A DNA stretch of 8,726 nucleotides from CAYXRK01 sp964467615 (GCA_964467615.1 CAYXRK010000196.1:1-8726), one strand, 5' to 3'; shown: positions 1 through 6,930, numbered from the stretch's first letter. Notes: a model not told the origin generated them from the letters alone. Program-made: numbers and translations.

Positions 1-44
1 TCACCCTCGCCTTCACCTTCGCCTTCACCCTCACCTTCGCCGCC
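1..44 (-). repeat. Gly-Glu linker tract with a six-base periodic repeat
   Basis: On the minus strand these bases encode GGEGEGEGEGEGEG and continue past the edge. The DNA is an imperfect six-base repeat of the form GGY-GAR, with GGC/GGT and GAA/GAG mixed at third positions. Such acidic Gly-Glu linkers usually separate an exported domain from a C-terminal segment in large secreted proteins of uncultured Planctomycetes-like and Hydrogenedentota bacteria. The tract is low in complexity and probably recurs in the genome, which would explain why the sequence stops here. Confidence 0.75.
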
Positions 45-1703
45 CGCGAGGACGTTCAGCAGTACGGTGGCGGTATTGCTAGCGGTCACGCCGTCACTCA
101 CACGAAACGCAAAGCTATCTTGCCCTGCGAAATCTCCCTCAGCAGTGTAAGTCGTGACTTCGGTCGCTTTCGCACCAATCGCGAGCACGCCGTGGTTTGG
201 CGACGCCGCAATTTCGAACGTAAGCGAATCGCCGTCAACGTCCGTGGCCAACAACGAAACGCTAAGAGGCGTCCCGGCGATCGCTGACAGGACCTGGCCT
301 CCCGCTATCGGCGCGTCGTTGACCGGGTCCACTTGAATGCTCACGACGGTGATTGGACTCTGCGCGATCCCATCGTGCGCGATAAAGGTGAAACTATCTA
401 GTCCATTAAAATTGAGTGCGGGTTTATAGGCAGTGGCCGTACCGCCATTCAGCGGCGATAAAGACCCATGCGACGGCAACGACATGATTTGGTAGATTGT
501 GGGGTCGCCGTCGGGGTCGTCCGCCTGCAGCGTGATCGGGACTGTTGTGTCCTCAAGGGTCGAAAGGGCCTGTCCCTGGGCGTTCGGCGCGTCGTTCACC
601 GGGGCAATCGTTATCGTGACCGTCGCCGTGTTGCTGTCATCTTGGCCGTTATTCGCCGCGTAGGTGAACGTGTCTTGGCCGTTGTAGTTCGGCGCGGGTG
701 TATATGTCACTAGGCCGCTTCCCGCCTCCGGGACACTCAAGGAACCGTGGCCCGGACCTGTCATGACGAAATAAGCCAAATCGTCACCGTTGGCATCGGT
801 CGCGACCAAATTGATGCTCAACGGGACGTCTTCGGTCGCGTTTGTTTGTATCGAGAACGCGATAGGTTTCGTGTTCGTCGTATCGATATCGCCCGTTACG
901 TTGATCGAAACTATCGCCGAATTGCCGAACCCGGTTCCGTCGTGCGATCGAAAAACAAATGAATCCGAACCCACGTAGTTAAACGCAGGAGTGTAGGTCA
1001 CGTTCGGATCGCCGACCAACGATTGCTCGAGCGTCCCGTGGCTCGGTAACGACTCGACGCTAAACGTCAGGAAGTCACCGTCAGGATCCGCACCCTTCAA
1101 CACGATGTTCTTGGGGACGTTCGTCGATACGCTCACGGCCTGACCGAAAGCCGAGGGTAGCGTATTCGTCGTACCGGCATCGCAGGAGATGGAACCATCC
1201 GCCGCCGTCCACTGGACGATATCCCCGAAAAAATTACCGAGCGAAATAGTCGAACTCGGATACGCGCAGTCCTTGACCAAGAAACTTGCCCGGATGATGG
1301 TCCCGCTGGCCCCCTGGGGAATTTGAAGGGTTTCGGCCTTGGAATCAGGGCTTGTCGCGCTTTGCCCCTGCTCGACGGGAGTAACCGGCGTCGTTGCGCT
1401 GGCGAGAAATCGGACCACTCCCGGCCCGACTTGACTCAAACTCACTGAAGCAAACCCGTCTGTAAGTCGACCGAGCGTGAATCCTTGGCCAAATTCGAGG
1501 AAACGCGGGTCGAATTGAATGTCGAACCCAATAACCGAAACCGCATTTGGCGCGCGCAGCAACTGAATTGGGAACGTCACGACCTCGTTCAACTCACCTC
1601 CTTGATCGGGGATGAACATGTCGGGCGCTTGCCCCACCGCGAAGAAGGAGCCAAGTACCAAAAGTGCCGCTAACGCAATGTGTCTCGTACGCGTGAATTC
1701 CAT
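1..1703 (-). CDS. Secreted cohesin-like / cadherin-Ig-like repeat protein, C-terminus missing
   Basis: This reading frame stays open for 567 codons from ATG at 1703 and runs off the left edge, so only the N-terminal part is present. Residues 1-26 are a classical signal peptide: basic start (RTRH), hydrophobic core IALAALLVLGSFFAV, likely cleavage after GQA. Residues about 36-165 look like a cohesin-type beta-sandwich (VVTFPIQL, VIGFDIQFDPRFLEF, GTIIRASFLV). Cys146 and Cys174 could form a disulfide. Residues about 183-552 are four Ig/cadherin-like repeats of roughly 90 residues, each with an acidic D-x-D-G-D or similar motif, a P-x-H-G-x-L turn, a Y-x-P-x-x-x-(N/F)-x-G-x-D-(S/T)-F strand and, between units, VNDAP. 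The visible part ends in a Gly-Glu linker. The expected role is an exported surface or matrix protein, possibly calcium-binding and adhesive; the partner is unknown. The start is chosen because the signal peptide begins there. A GGAG lies about 15 bases upstream, which is distant for a ribosome site. What follows the linker cannot be seen. Confidence 0.85.
   Translation of the reverse strand, partial: MEFTRTRHIALAALLVLGSFFAVGQAPDMFIPDQGGELNEVVTFPIQLLRAPNAVSVIGFDIQFDPRFLEFGQGFTLGRLTDGFASVSLSQVGPGVVRFLASATTPVTPVEQGQSATSPDSKAETLQIPQGASGTIIRASFLVKDCAYPSSTISLGNFFGDIVQWTAADGSISCDAGTTNTLPSAFGQAVSVSTNVPKNIVLKGADPDGDFLTFSVESLPSHGTLEQSLVGDPNVTYTPAFNYVGSDSFVFRSHDGTGFGNSAIVSINVTGDIDTTNTKPIAFSIQTNATEDVPLSINLVATDANGDDLAYFVMTGPGHGSLSVPEAGSGLVTYTPAPNYNGQDTFTYAANNGQDDSNTATVTITIAPVNDAPNAQGQALSTLEDTTVPITLQADDPDGDPTIYQIMSLPSHGSLSPLNGGTATAYKPALNFNGLDSFTFIAHDGIAQSPITVVSIQVDPVNDAPIAGGQVLSAIAGTPLSVSLLATDVDGDSLTFEIAASPNHGVLAIGAKATEVTTYTAEGDFAGQDSFAFRVSDGVTASNTATVLLNVLAGGEGEGEGEGEGEG
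48..1157 (-). repeat. Four tandem Ig/cadherin-like domain units inside the secreted protein
   Basis: Four homologous coding units lie in tandem at about 891-1157, 600-869, 324-593 and 48-317, listed in reading order on the minus strand. Each is about 90 codons. The conserved positions are an acidic Asp-Gly-Asp motif (ADPDGD, ATDANGD, ADDPDGD, ATDVDGD), a PSHG/PGHG/PNHG turn, and a GxD(S/T)F strand (GSDSF, GQDTF, GLDSF, GQDSF). VNDAP marks the junctions between units 2/3 and 3/4. DNA identity between units is low, so these are old duplications kept by selection on the protein fold. Confidence 0.85.
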
Positions 1704-1760
1704 ACGTTCTCGAGGGCTCTCCACTCGTTACTCGAATTCCGTACCGCAACAGGCGGGCGG

Positions 1761-1766
1761 ATTATA
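1761..1766 (-). promoter_or_regulatory. Probable -10 box for the secreted repeat protein gene
   Basis: Read on the minus strand this is a perfect TATAAT preceded by CATG. It lies about 57 bases upstream of the ATG at 1703, giving a leader of roughly 50 bases. No convincing -35 hexamer was found at 16-18 bases, so the assignment rests mainly on the -10 match and its position. Activator dependence is possible. Confidence 0.45.
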
Positions 1767-1786
1767 CATGGTAAGCGCCCCCAAGC

Positions 1787-1800
1787 TGTGTTCAAACACA
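1787..1800. promoter_or_regulatory. Inverted repeat TGTGTT-CA-AACACA, possible operator
   Basis: The two six-base arms (1787-1792 and 1795-1800) are perfect inverse complements around a two-base centre. The site begins about 20 bases upstream of the TATAAT box on the minus strand, so it would cover the -35 region and the bases above it, a usual place for a regulator. It does not have CRP spacing (TGTGA-N6-TCACA). No regulator is encoded nearby. A 14-base palindrome could occur by chance. Confidence 0.3.
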
Positions 1801-1973
1801 CTTCCTCTCCCCACAATGCAGGCAAATTCGATACCAAGAAAGGATTCATCCAAGAATCGGTACTTTCAAGACCAAATCACCTGAAGTCTGGCCGCATTAC
1901 GCAGTCATCGCCTTGCCGATCCGACTTTTAGTTAGTCAAAATTGACCACTATTTCGTCTGGCTCTCTTCGTTG

Positions 1974-1979
1974 AGGAGG
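1974..1979 (+). promoter_or_regulatory. Ribosome binding site AGGAGG deciding a TTG start
   Basis: A full AGGAGG lies five bases before TTG at 1985, which is good spacing for initiation. This is the main reason to place the glycosyltransferase start at 1985. The in-frame ATG at 2027 is where the recognisable GT2 fold begins, but it has no Shine-Dalgarno sequence. Confidence 0.55.
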
Positions 1980-1984
1980 CATAT

Positions 1985-3364
1985 TTGCCACCATTCACTC
2001 GGTCGTCCTGTATACTTTCAGGCGTCATGGCCCTGCCGCTCGTTCACGTTCTTGTCATCAATTGGAATGGTCGAGACCACCTGGACGAGTGCTTTCGAAG
2101 TCTGCTTCAGACGACCTCCAAAAATTGCGAGTTCGTGCTCCTGGACAATGCGAGCGCAGACGGCTCGGTCGAATTCGTACGGGCCAATTTTGGGTCCGAT
2201 CCACGGGTCACGATCGTCGAACTGGGTGCTAACCTCGGTTGGTCGCGTGGAAACAACAAGGGCATGGAACGGGCGCTAGACTCTCGCGCGGACTACGTGT
2301 TTCTCCTAAACAATGACACTGCTACGTCTCCGGAGTGCATCGCCGCGCTCGTGGAGACGATGGAATCGGACGCATCGATTGGCGCTCTCTCGCCCAAAAT
2401 AGTCCTTTACGATCACCCGCACCTCCTGAACAGCATCGGTCTCGACGCCACGCTAACAGGCTCAAGTTGGGATATCGGTCTAGGCCGCCTTGACGCGCCT
2501 CGGTGGAACGAACCCCGCGACGTGCTCGGCGTTTGCGGGGCCGCGATGATGATTCGGACCGCGATACTCCGGAGAACCGGGCTGCTTCCGACCGATTTCG
2601 ACATTTACTACGACGACCTCGACCTTTGCCTGCGTATTTGGAACGCAGGCTGCCGGGTCCGCTATTGTCCTGACGCGGTTGTCCGGCACAAATTCAGCGC
2701 GACGATGGGAAGCGGTCAACGCCTTCGGCTCAAGTATTACCTGAATAACCGGAATCGCTTGCGCATGATTTTGCGCAACTATCCGCTGTCCGAATTTGCG
2801 CGCGTCGCGTGGCGATACATCCTGGGTGAATGCCGAGCGGTTGGCCGATCCTTTATCGACAGCGAATGGTGGAAGGTTGTCGCGCACGCACGGTCCTGGT
2901 TCGCGGGCATTGCCTACGTCCCCAGTTCAATTCGAGAGCGCTTCACAAGGAAAGGCCAGGGTCTCGCTTCCGCAGCGTTCTGGACCATGATCCGGACCGA
3001 CCTCGATTTTTTCCCCGGCATGGAACTTCCGGACAAGGATGGTTGGTACTCCGAAATTTCGATGGCCGGACACCGGACCCGGCCCATGTCGTTGCGCGCT
3101 TGCCTGCACGTAAACGGGGCGCCGACCCGTATCGAAACCGTGGCAATGAAAACCGGAATCGCGCCCACTCGAGTCACGGCGTACTTGGCGTCGGGCGAGA
3201 GAATTGCCGAAATAACCGAAGATGATCCGCTCGTAATAACGCAAGCTACGCCGATTGAAACGATCGTGCTTCGCGCGGAGCAGTCTCTGCCGTCCGAGGC
3301 TTCTGGGCTTCCCATGGATGTCGGAGCGTTGCTTTCCATTACCCCGCTCGGGACCGTCCCGTGA
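1985..3364 (+). CDS. GT2 family glycosyltransferase (rhamnosyltransferase-like) with C-terminal extension
   Basis: The 459-residue product transfers a sugar from a nucleotide-sugar donor to a glycan or lipid-linked acceptor, probably at the cytoplasmic face of the membrane. The GT-A fold begins near residue 18 (LVHVLVINWNG). Visible motifs are DNASADGS (54-61, nucleotide binding), LGWSRGNNKGM (84-94), the metal-binding LLNND (107-111), GAAMMIR (185-191), the acidic DIYYDDLDLCLRIW (206-219, holding the likely catalytic base) and VVRHKFSAT (232-240). This order matches the WbbL-like rhamnosyltransferase group (COG1216), whose members usually end near 300 residues. Residues about 350-459 form an extra beta-rich region beginning DGWYSEIS that I do not recognise with confidence. 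The TTG start at 1985 has a perfect AGGAGG; ATG 2027 would give 445 residues. The stop overlaps the next gene by four bases. Donor and acceptor sugars cannot be read from the sequence. Confidence 0.88.
   Translation: MPPFTRSSCILSGVMALPLVHVLVINWNGRDHLDECFRSLLQTTSKNCEFVLLDNASADGSVEFVRANFGSDPRVTIVELGANLGWSRGNNKGMERALDSRADYVFLLNNDTATSPECIAALVETMESDASIGALSPKIVLYDHPHLLNSIGLDATLTGSSWDIGLGRLDAPRWNEPRDVLGVCGAAMMIRTAILRRTGLLPTDFDIYYDDLDLCLRIWNAGCRVRYCPDAVVRHKFSATMGSGQRLRLKYYLNNRNRLRMILRNYPLSEFARVAWRYILGECRAVGRSFIDSEWWKVVAHARSWFAGIAYVPSSIRERFTRKGQGLASAAFWTMIRTDLDFFPGMELPDKDGWYSEISMAGHRTRPMSLRACLHVNGAPTRIETVAMKTGIAPTRVTAYLASGERIAEITEDDPLVITQATPIETIVLRAEQSLPSEASGLPMDVGALLSITPLGTVP
2011..2016 (+). promoter_or_regulatory. 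-10-like TATACT inside the 5' end of the glycosyltransferase gene
   Basis: TATACT is preceded directly by TG and lies 10 bases before ATG 2027. If it were used, transcription would begin a few bases before that ATG and give a nearly leaderless message for the shorter protein. The only -35-like hexamer, TTGCCA at 1985-1990, is 20 bases away, which is too long. Weak candidate, listed because it bears on the start choice. Confidence 0.25.
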
Positions 3365-5523
3365 ATCTTGGCCGCTGGGCGATCACCGTGGCGGCCTGCT
3401 CCGCTGTGGCGCTAATGCTTGGCATTTGGGCCGGGGGTCTGATGATGCCAAGTCCAGGGAGGGCCGCCCGGTCGGATTCCGTTCCGGCGGCGCCGGCGTC
3501 AGGCGCCACGGACGAACATGCCCCGCCGCCGACATCCGCGATGCTGCATGTGCCCATGACGGCGGAAATTGATTCGTATGCCGTCGAAGAGGAAGTGCGC
3601 CTCGCTTACAGTTCTGGTGTCCGCCGATTCATCATCGATCTCCGGGCGCCATGGGTCGGGGAGGAGTCGCACGCCGTGCCGTTGCGCACGTCGGTCCTGG
3701 CGACCCTAGACGACATTTCGATAGCGTTGTCCGTCGACCTCAACCCGCCGCCATCATGGCGCCAAGCGCACGCCGAGGATTGTCTGTCGGTCAACGGGGA
3801 ATCGCTATTGCCGCTACCGTGGAGCGAACTATGGAGGGGCGCCGTGGCCGACGGCATCGCCGGGCTTCGATTGTCGCTTGCCGGTACAGGCATCCTCCAA
3901 CGAATCGACAGCTTGATCGTGCGTGGTCTTTCGGAGGGCGGTTGGACCCTGCCGATTGACTTCGATCGCGCCGTCTGCGTTCCCGCCTTTCGGGCCTGGC
4001 TGATGAATACCTACGCGACGGTCGGCGACCTCAACGCGGCATGGCACTCCAAACTCAAGAGTTTTGAGGACGTCGTTGCCGCCCCGCTGCCAGCGACCGA
4101 GGCGACCTTGCTGGACCTACCCGGCCAATTCGAGACTATCGCTTTTCGGCACTTCCTCGCCGATACCGCGAACGACGCGGCCGGCTACTTCGCTTCGACT
4201 ATCAGGGCATCTTGGGGCGGGGATGTCCAAATCCTCTTCGAGGCAGGAGCGGCGTTCGAGGCCGGTCCAGGGTCGTTTCCGCCCGCGGCGTTGGCCGAAT
4301 TGTTCTCGGCGTCAATCGACGGCGTGTCGGTGCGCCCATCTTCGGGGACGAGGGGCCTGGGCGATGTCGGCGCGCCGACGGGACCGGTGGATTCGGCGTT
4401 GTACCGCGGCAAGTCATGGTTCGTGCTGGACGATACGCGGACCGGCCTCGAGGGCCGTCCGACTGCGGGCGCGGCCGGGCTGGGTCCGCTCTTAGCGCTG
4501 TTTCAGCGGAATGCAGCCTTCGCCCTGATGCATGGCGCGGACTACGCATTGTCCGACCCGCAGGGCCGCGGCCGTTTTGCGAATGCGGATCTATGGGCGC
4601 AGTTTGCGCCGATTCTACGCGCCTCGTCATCGGAGGCCGGTAGTACGCCGCCCGATGTACTTTTCGTGACCTCCGACGTCGCTTGGATGTACACGGTCGA
4701 TCCGCAGGCATTTCTTGGAGCGGTATCGCGGAGCGCGCGAGACGCCGCCCTAAGCACGGGCGCGTCCGTTCGATTCGTTCTGCTGGAGGACGTGCTCACG
4801 GGTACCGCGCCAGCGGCCCGCGCGTACTTGTTTTGTGATGCCGTATCGCTTGACGCCGAGGAACGGGACGCGCTCCACGCACTCCTCGCGGCGCAGCACG
4901 CGGCGGCAATCTGGCTCTACGCGCCCGGTTACTTCGCCGCCGATTCGCCTTCCACCGATAACGTGAGCAAAACCGCGAAGATCAAAGTCGGCGCGTACCG
5001 GGGTCCCGCCAGCGCGTCGTGTGCGTTCACGGTCGAAGGAAATTGGATTCAAAAAGACGGACCACTGGCGATCACGGGTACGTGGTCACCCTTGCTCTAC
5101 GTCGACGACGAGTCGGCGGACGTACTGGCGCAATATACCTCCGACCAGAAGGCAGCCGTTGCAGTAAAGTTTCTAGACGAAGGCTGGACTTCGATGCTCG
5201 TTTGCCCTCCAGTCCTTTCCGCGCCACTGTTGCGAGAGTTGCTCGATATCGCCGATACGCCAATGTGGATACCGGGAGGCCCCACGGAGGAAGGTCTGGT
5301 CCATCGCGCCGGCCCGGATTGGATTGCGCACGCGGCCGCTGAGGTCAAGGGCGAGCTCCGTTTCGCCACGCCGGTTGACGTTACTGATGTTCTGGACGAC
5401 ACTAGAGCGTGGAAGGGCGTGCGCTCGGTCCCAATCCAATTAGGGCGCGGCGAAACGCTCTGGCTCAGGACCGTCCCCAGCGTCGCGCCCGCGCCGGTTG
5501 AAACGGCGCCCGAACCTCGGTAG
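3361..5523 (+). CDS. Membrane-anchored GH42-like (beta-galactosidase-type) protein with altered putative active site
   Basis: The 720-residue product starts with an N-terminal membrane anchor or signal sequence (residues 6-29, ITVAACSAVALMLGIWAGGLMM), followed by a Pro/Ala/Ser-rich linker to about residue 58, so it should act outside the cytoplasmic membrane. Residues about 60-425 resemble a TIM-barrel glycosidase of the GH42 type: SVDLNPPPSW (124-133), LSEGGW (190-195), AFRAWLMNTYATVGDLNAAW (209-228), KSWFVLDDTRTG (351-362) and FALMHGADYALSDPQGR (387-403). Residues about 430-527 match the GH42 middle (trimerisation) domain, ending IWLYAPGYFA (517-526). Residues about 570-705 match the C-terminal part (LLYVDDESADVLAQY, GWTSMLVCPPVLSAPLLREL). 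E192 is a candidate acid/base. Where a nucleophile Glu would be expected I see D357-D358, so activity is doubtful. The GTG start overlaps the preceding stop as GTGA, indicating translational coupling with the glycosyltransferase. Family placement rests on motif memory, not a search. Confidence 0.72.
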   Translation: MNLGRWAITVAACSAVALMLGIWAGGLMMPSPGRAARSDSVPAAPASGATDEHAPPPTSAMLHVPMTAEIDSYAVEEEVRLAYSSGVRRFIIDLRAPWVGEESHAVPLRTSVLATLDDISIALSVDLNPPPSWRQAHAEDCLSVNGESLLPLPWSELWRGAVADGIAGLRLSLAGTGILQRIDSLIVRGLSEGGWTLPIDFDRAVCVPAFRAWLMNTYATVGDLNAAWHSKLKSFEDVVAAPLPATEATLLDLPGQFETIAFRHFLADTANDAAGYFASTIRASWGGDVQILFEAGAAFEAGPGSFPPAALAELFSASIDGVSVRPSSGTRGLGDVGAPTGPVDSALYRGKSWFVLDDTRTGLEGRPTAGAAGLGPLLALFQRNAAFALMHGADYALSDPQGRGRFANADLWAQFAPILRASSSEAGSTPPDVLFVTSDVAWMYTVDPQAFLGAVSRSARDAALSTGASVRFVLLEDVLTGTAPAARAYLFCDAVSLDAEERDALHALLAAQHAAAIWLYAPGYFAADSPSTDNVSKTAKIKVGAYRGPASASCAFTVEGNWIQKDGPLAITGTWSPLLYVDDESADVLAQYTSDQKAAVAVKFLDEGWTSMLVCPPVLSAPLLRELLDIADTPMWIPGGPTEEGLVHRAGPDWIAHAAAEVKGELRFATPVDVTDVLDDTRAWKGVRSVPIQLGRGETLWLRTVPSVAPAPVETAPEPR

Positions 5524-5549
5524 GCTCGCGCGCTAGTTAGCGGACTTTC

Positions 5550-5553
5550 GGAG
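5550..5553 (+). promoter_or_regulatory. Ribosome binding site of apt
   Basis: GGAG lies six bases before ATG 5560, within the 36-base gap after the GH42-like gene. It supports ATG 5560 as the start and apt as a member of the same transcript. Confidence 0.6.
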
Positions 5554-5559
5554 TCGATC

Positions 5560-6081
5560 ATGGATATTGCCTCAACGATTCGTACGGTTCCCGATTTTCC
5601 CCAGAAGGGGATTAAGTTCAAAGACATTACGACGCTGCTGCAGAACCCGGCTGCGTTCTGTTATGTGATTGACTCGTGGAAGGAGCGGTATCAATCGCAG
5701 CAGTTGAACGCCATCGTGGGGGCGGACGCGCGCGGGTTCATCTTCGGCGCGGCGCTTGCCTACGCGCTGGGCATCTCGCTGGTGCCGGTGCGCAAGCTGG
5801 GCAAACTTCCCGCCGAAACTATATCCGAAGAGTTCGAGCTCGAGTACGGCACGGCGACCTTCGAAATCCATAAAGACGCCCTGAACAAGGGTGACCGAGT
5901 CGTGCTGATCGACGACCTCCTCGCGACGGGCGGCACGATGCGTGCGATGGTCAACCTCGTCAACAAGCTCGGCGGCGAAATAGTAGAGATCGCATTCGTC
6001 GTGGAGCTCCCGCTGCTCAAAGGCCGCGAGCGCTTCGCGGAGTATCCGGTACACAGTCTGGTTGAGTTCATGGTGCACTAG
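5560..6081 (+). CDS. apt: Adenine phosphoribosyltransferase
   Basis: The enzyme makes AMP and pyrophosphate from adenine and PRPP in cytoplasmic purine salvage. The 173-residue length is typical of bacterial Apt. Characteristic segments are present in order: PDFPQKGIKFKDIT (11-24), the ADARGF loop (55-60), the flexible VPVRKLGKLP (75-84), EFELEYGTATFEIH (91-104), and the type I PRTase PRPP-binding motif VVLIDDLLATGGT (114-126) with its two Asp and the TGGT phosphate loop. All key residues look intact, so it should be active. The start has a good GGAG. It follows the GH42-like gene by 36 bases and precedes the HAD gene by 15 bases. The link to glycan genes may only be co-transcription. Identification is secure from the motifs. 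Confidence 0.97.
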   Translation: MDIASTIRTVPDFPQKGIKFKDITTLLQNPAAFCYVIDSWKERYQSQQLNAIVGADARGFIFGAALAYALGISLVPVRKLGKLPAETISEEFELEYGTATFEIHKDALNKGDRVVLIDDLLATGGTMRAMVNLVNKLGGEIVEIAFVVELPLLKGRERFAEYPVHSLVEFMVH

Positions 6082-6096
6082 CCCGAGTTCGGCCCG

Positions 6097-6930
6097 ATGG
6101 ATATCCAGATACTGAGGGACTTCCCCCGCGGGCGGTTCAAGCACGCGCTGTTCGACTTTGACGGCACGATCAGTCTTTTACGCGAGGGCTGGCAGGGGAT
6201 CATGGCGCCCGTCATGACCGAGATGATCTGCGGCGGGGCCGATCCGTCCGAGGAAATTCAGCGGGAAGTGGCCGAGTTCATTGAGGAGAGCACCGGCATC
6301 CAGACGCTGATCCAAATGCAAGGACTCGTCGAGATAGTGCGGCGGCGCGGGCTTGTTCCCGAGGCCGAGGTCCTTGACGAGCACGGATACAAAGCGGCGT
6401 ACAACGATCGCCTGATGGTGCCGGTGCGCGAGCGGCTTGCAGCAATCGCGTCTGGCGCGATCCCGCGCGAACGATTCATGGTCCTCGGGTCGGCGTCGTT
6501 CATCGCGGGGCTGAAGGAACGCGGGCTGACGCTTTACATTTTCAGCGGCACGGATCGAAACGACGTTCGCAACGAAGCCGAGGCGCTCGGCGTGGCGCAC
6601 TACTTCGCTGAGATTTGGGGAGCGCTGCCCTCGCTCGAGGAATACTCGAAGGAAAAGGTGTTGCGCGAAATAATCACCGCGCACGGCCTGCAAGGAAGCG
6701 AAGTGCTCATCATCGGCGACGGGCCGGTCGAGCTGCGCAACGCTAAGGAGCACGGATGCGTCGCGCTCGGGGTGGCCAGCGACGAGCAGGCCGGACACGG
6801 CTGGGACCCAGCGAAGCGAGAACGGCTTATCAAGGCCGGAGCGGATCTGCTCGTGCCGGACTTCGGCGAGGCCGAGGCGCTGGGCGAGTTCTTGTTCGCA
6901 TCCCCCGACGGGCCGTGGCAAAGGTCGTGA
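6097..6930 (+). CDS. HAD-superfamily phosphatase (phosphoglycolate phosphatase-like)
   Basis: The 277-residue cytoplasmic enzyme should hydrolyse a phosphate ester through an aspartyl-phosphate intermediate. HAD motif I is LFDFDGT (18-24; D20 nucleophile, D22 acid/base), motif II is IFSGT (148-152; S150), motif III is one of the lysines in SKEKVL (184-189), and motif IV is IIGDGPVE (205-212; D208, E212). Residues about 30-130 between motifs I and II are mainly helical and form a C1-type cap that would set substrate choice. The cap does not reveal the substrate; sugar phosphates, phosphoglycolate or nucleotides are all possible. It starts 15 bases after apt with no clear Shine-Dalgarno sequence, so its translation may depend on ribosomes leaving apt. 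A long open frame on the opposite strand (6178-6993) is a GC-driven shadow. Confidence 0.88.
   Translation: MDIQILRDFPRGRFKHALFDFDGTISLLREGWQGIMAPVMTEMICGGADPSEEIQREVAEFIEESTGIQTLIQMQGLVEIVRRRGLVPEAEVLDEHGYKAAYNDRLMVPVRERLAAIASGAIPRERFMVLGSASFIAGLKERGLTLYIFSGTDRNDVRNEAEALGVAHYFAEIWGALPSLEEYSKEKVLREIITAHGLQGSEVLIIGDGPVELRNAKEHGCVALGVASDEQAGHGWDPAKRERLIKAGADLLVPDFGEAEALGEFLFASPDGPWQRS

Larger units (their letters stand above)
1704..1984. other. Divergent intergenic region
   Basis: This 281-base gap separates the minus-strand secreted protein gene from the plus-strand glycosyltransferase gene, so it should carry promoters for both. A TATAAT box on the minus strand and a short inverted repeat are listed separately. 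The short open frames crossing it have no family resemblance and no ribosome site, and look like chance. AT-richer patches occur around 1790-1870 and 1925-1955, but no good paired -35/-10 for the plus strand was found in this gap. Confidence 0.6.

Noticed and set aside
1..50. CRISPR-like or tandem satellite array at the left edge
   Set aside because: The six-base periodicity is fully explained by alternating Gly and Glu codons in an open reading frame; there are no spacers.
154..978. Short plus-strand frames within the first kilobase
   Set aside because: They are antisense to the continuous 567-codon minus-strand frame with signal peptide and four Ig-like repeats, which explains the sequence fully.
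4202..4711. Overlapping long frames on both strands inside the GH42-like gene
   Set aside because: Their products are Arg/Pro-rich and lack domain features, while the 720-residue frame shows continuous GH42-like motifs through this stretch.
5097..5627. 176-codon minus-strand frame opposite the end of the GH42-like gene and start of apt
   Set aside because: It crosses two well-supported plus-strand genes, and its Ser/Thr-rich product has no recognisable domain.
5572..6144. 190-codon minus-strand frame opposite apt
   Set aside because: apt is certain from its PRPP-binding motif, and the antisense product shows no family features.
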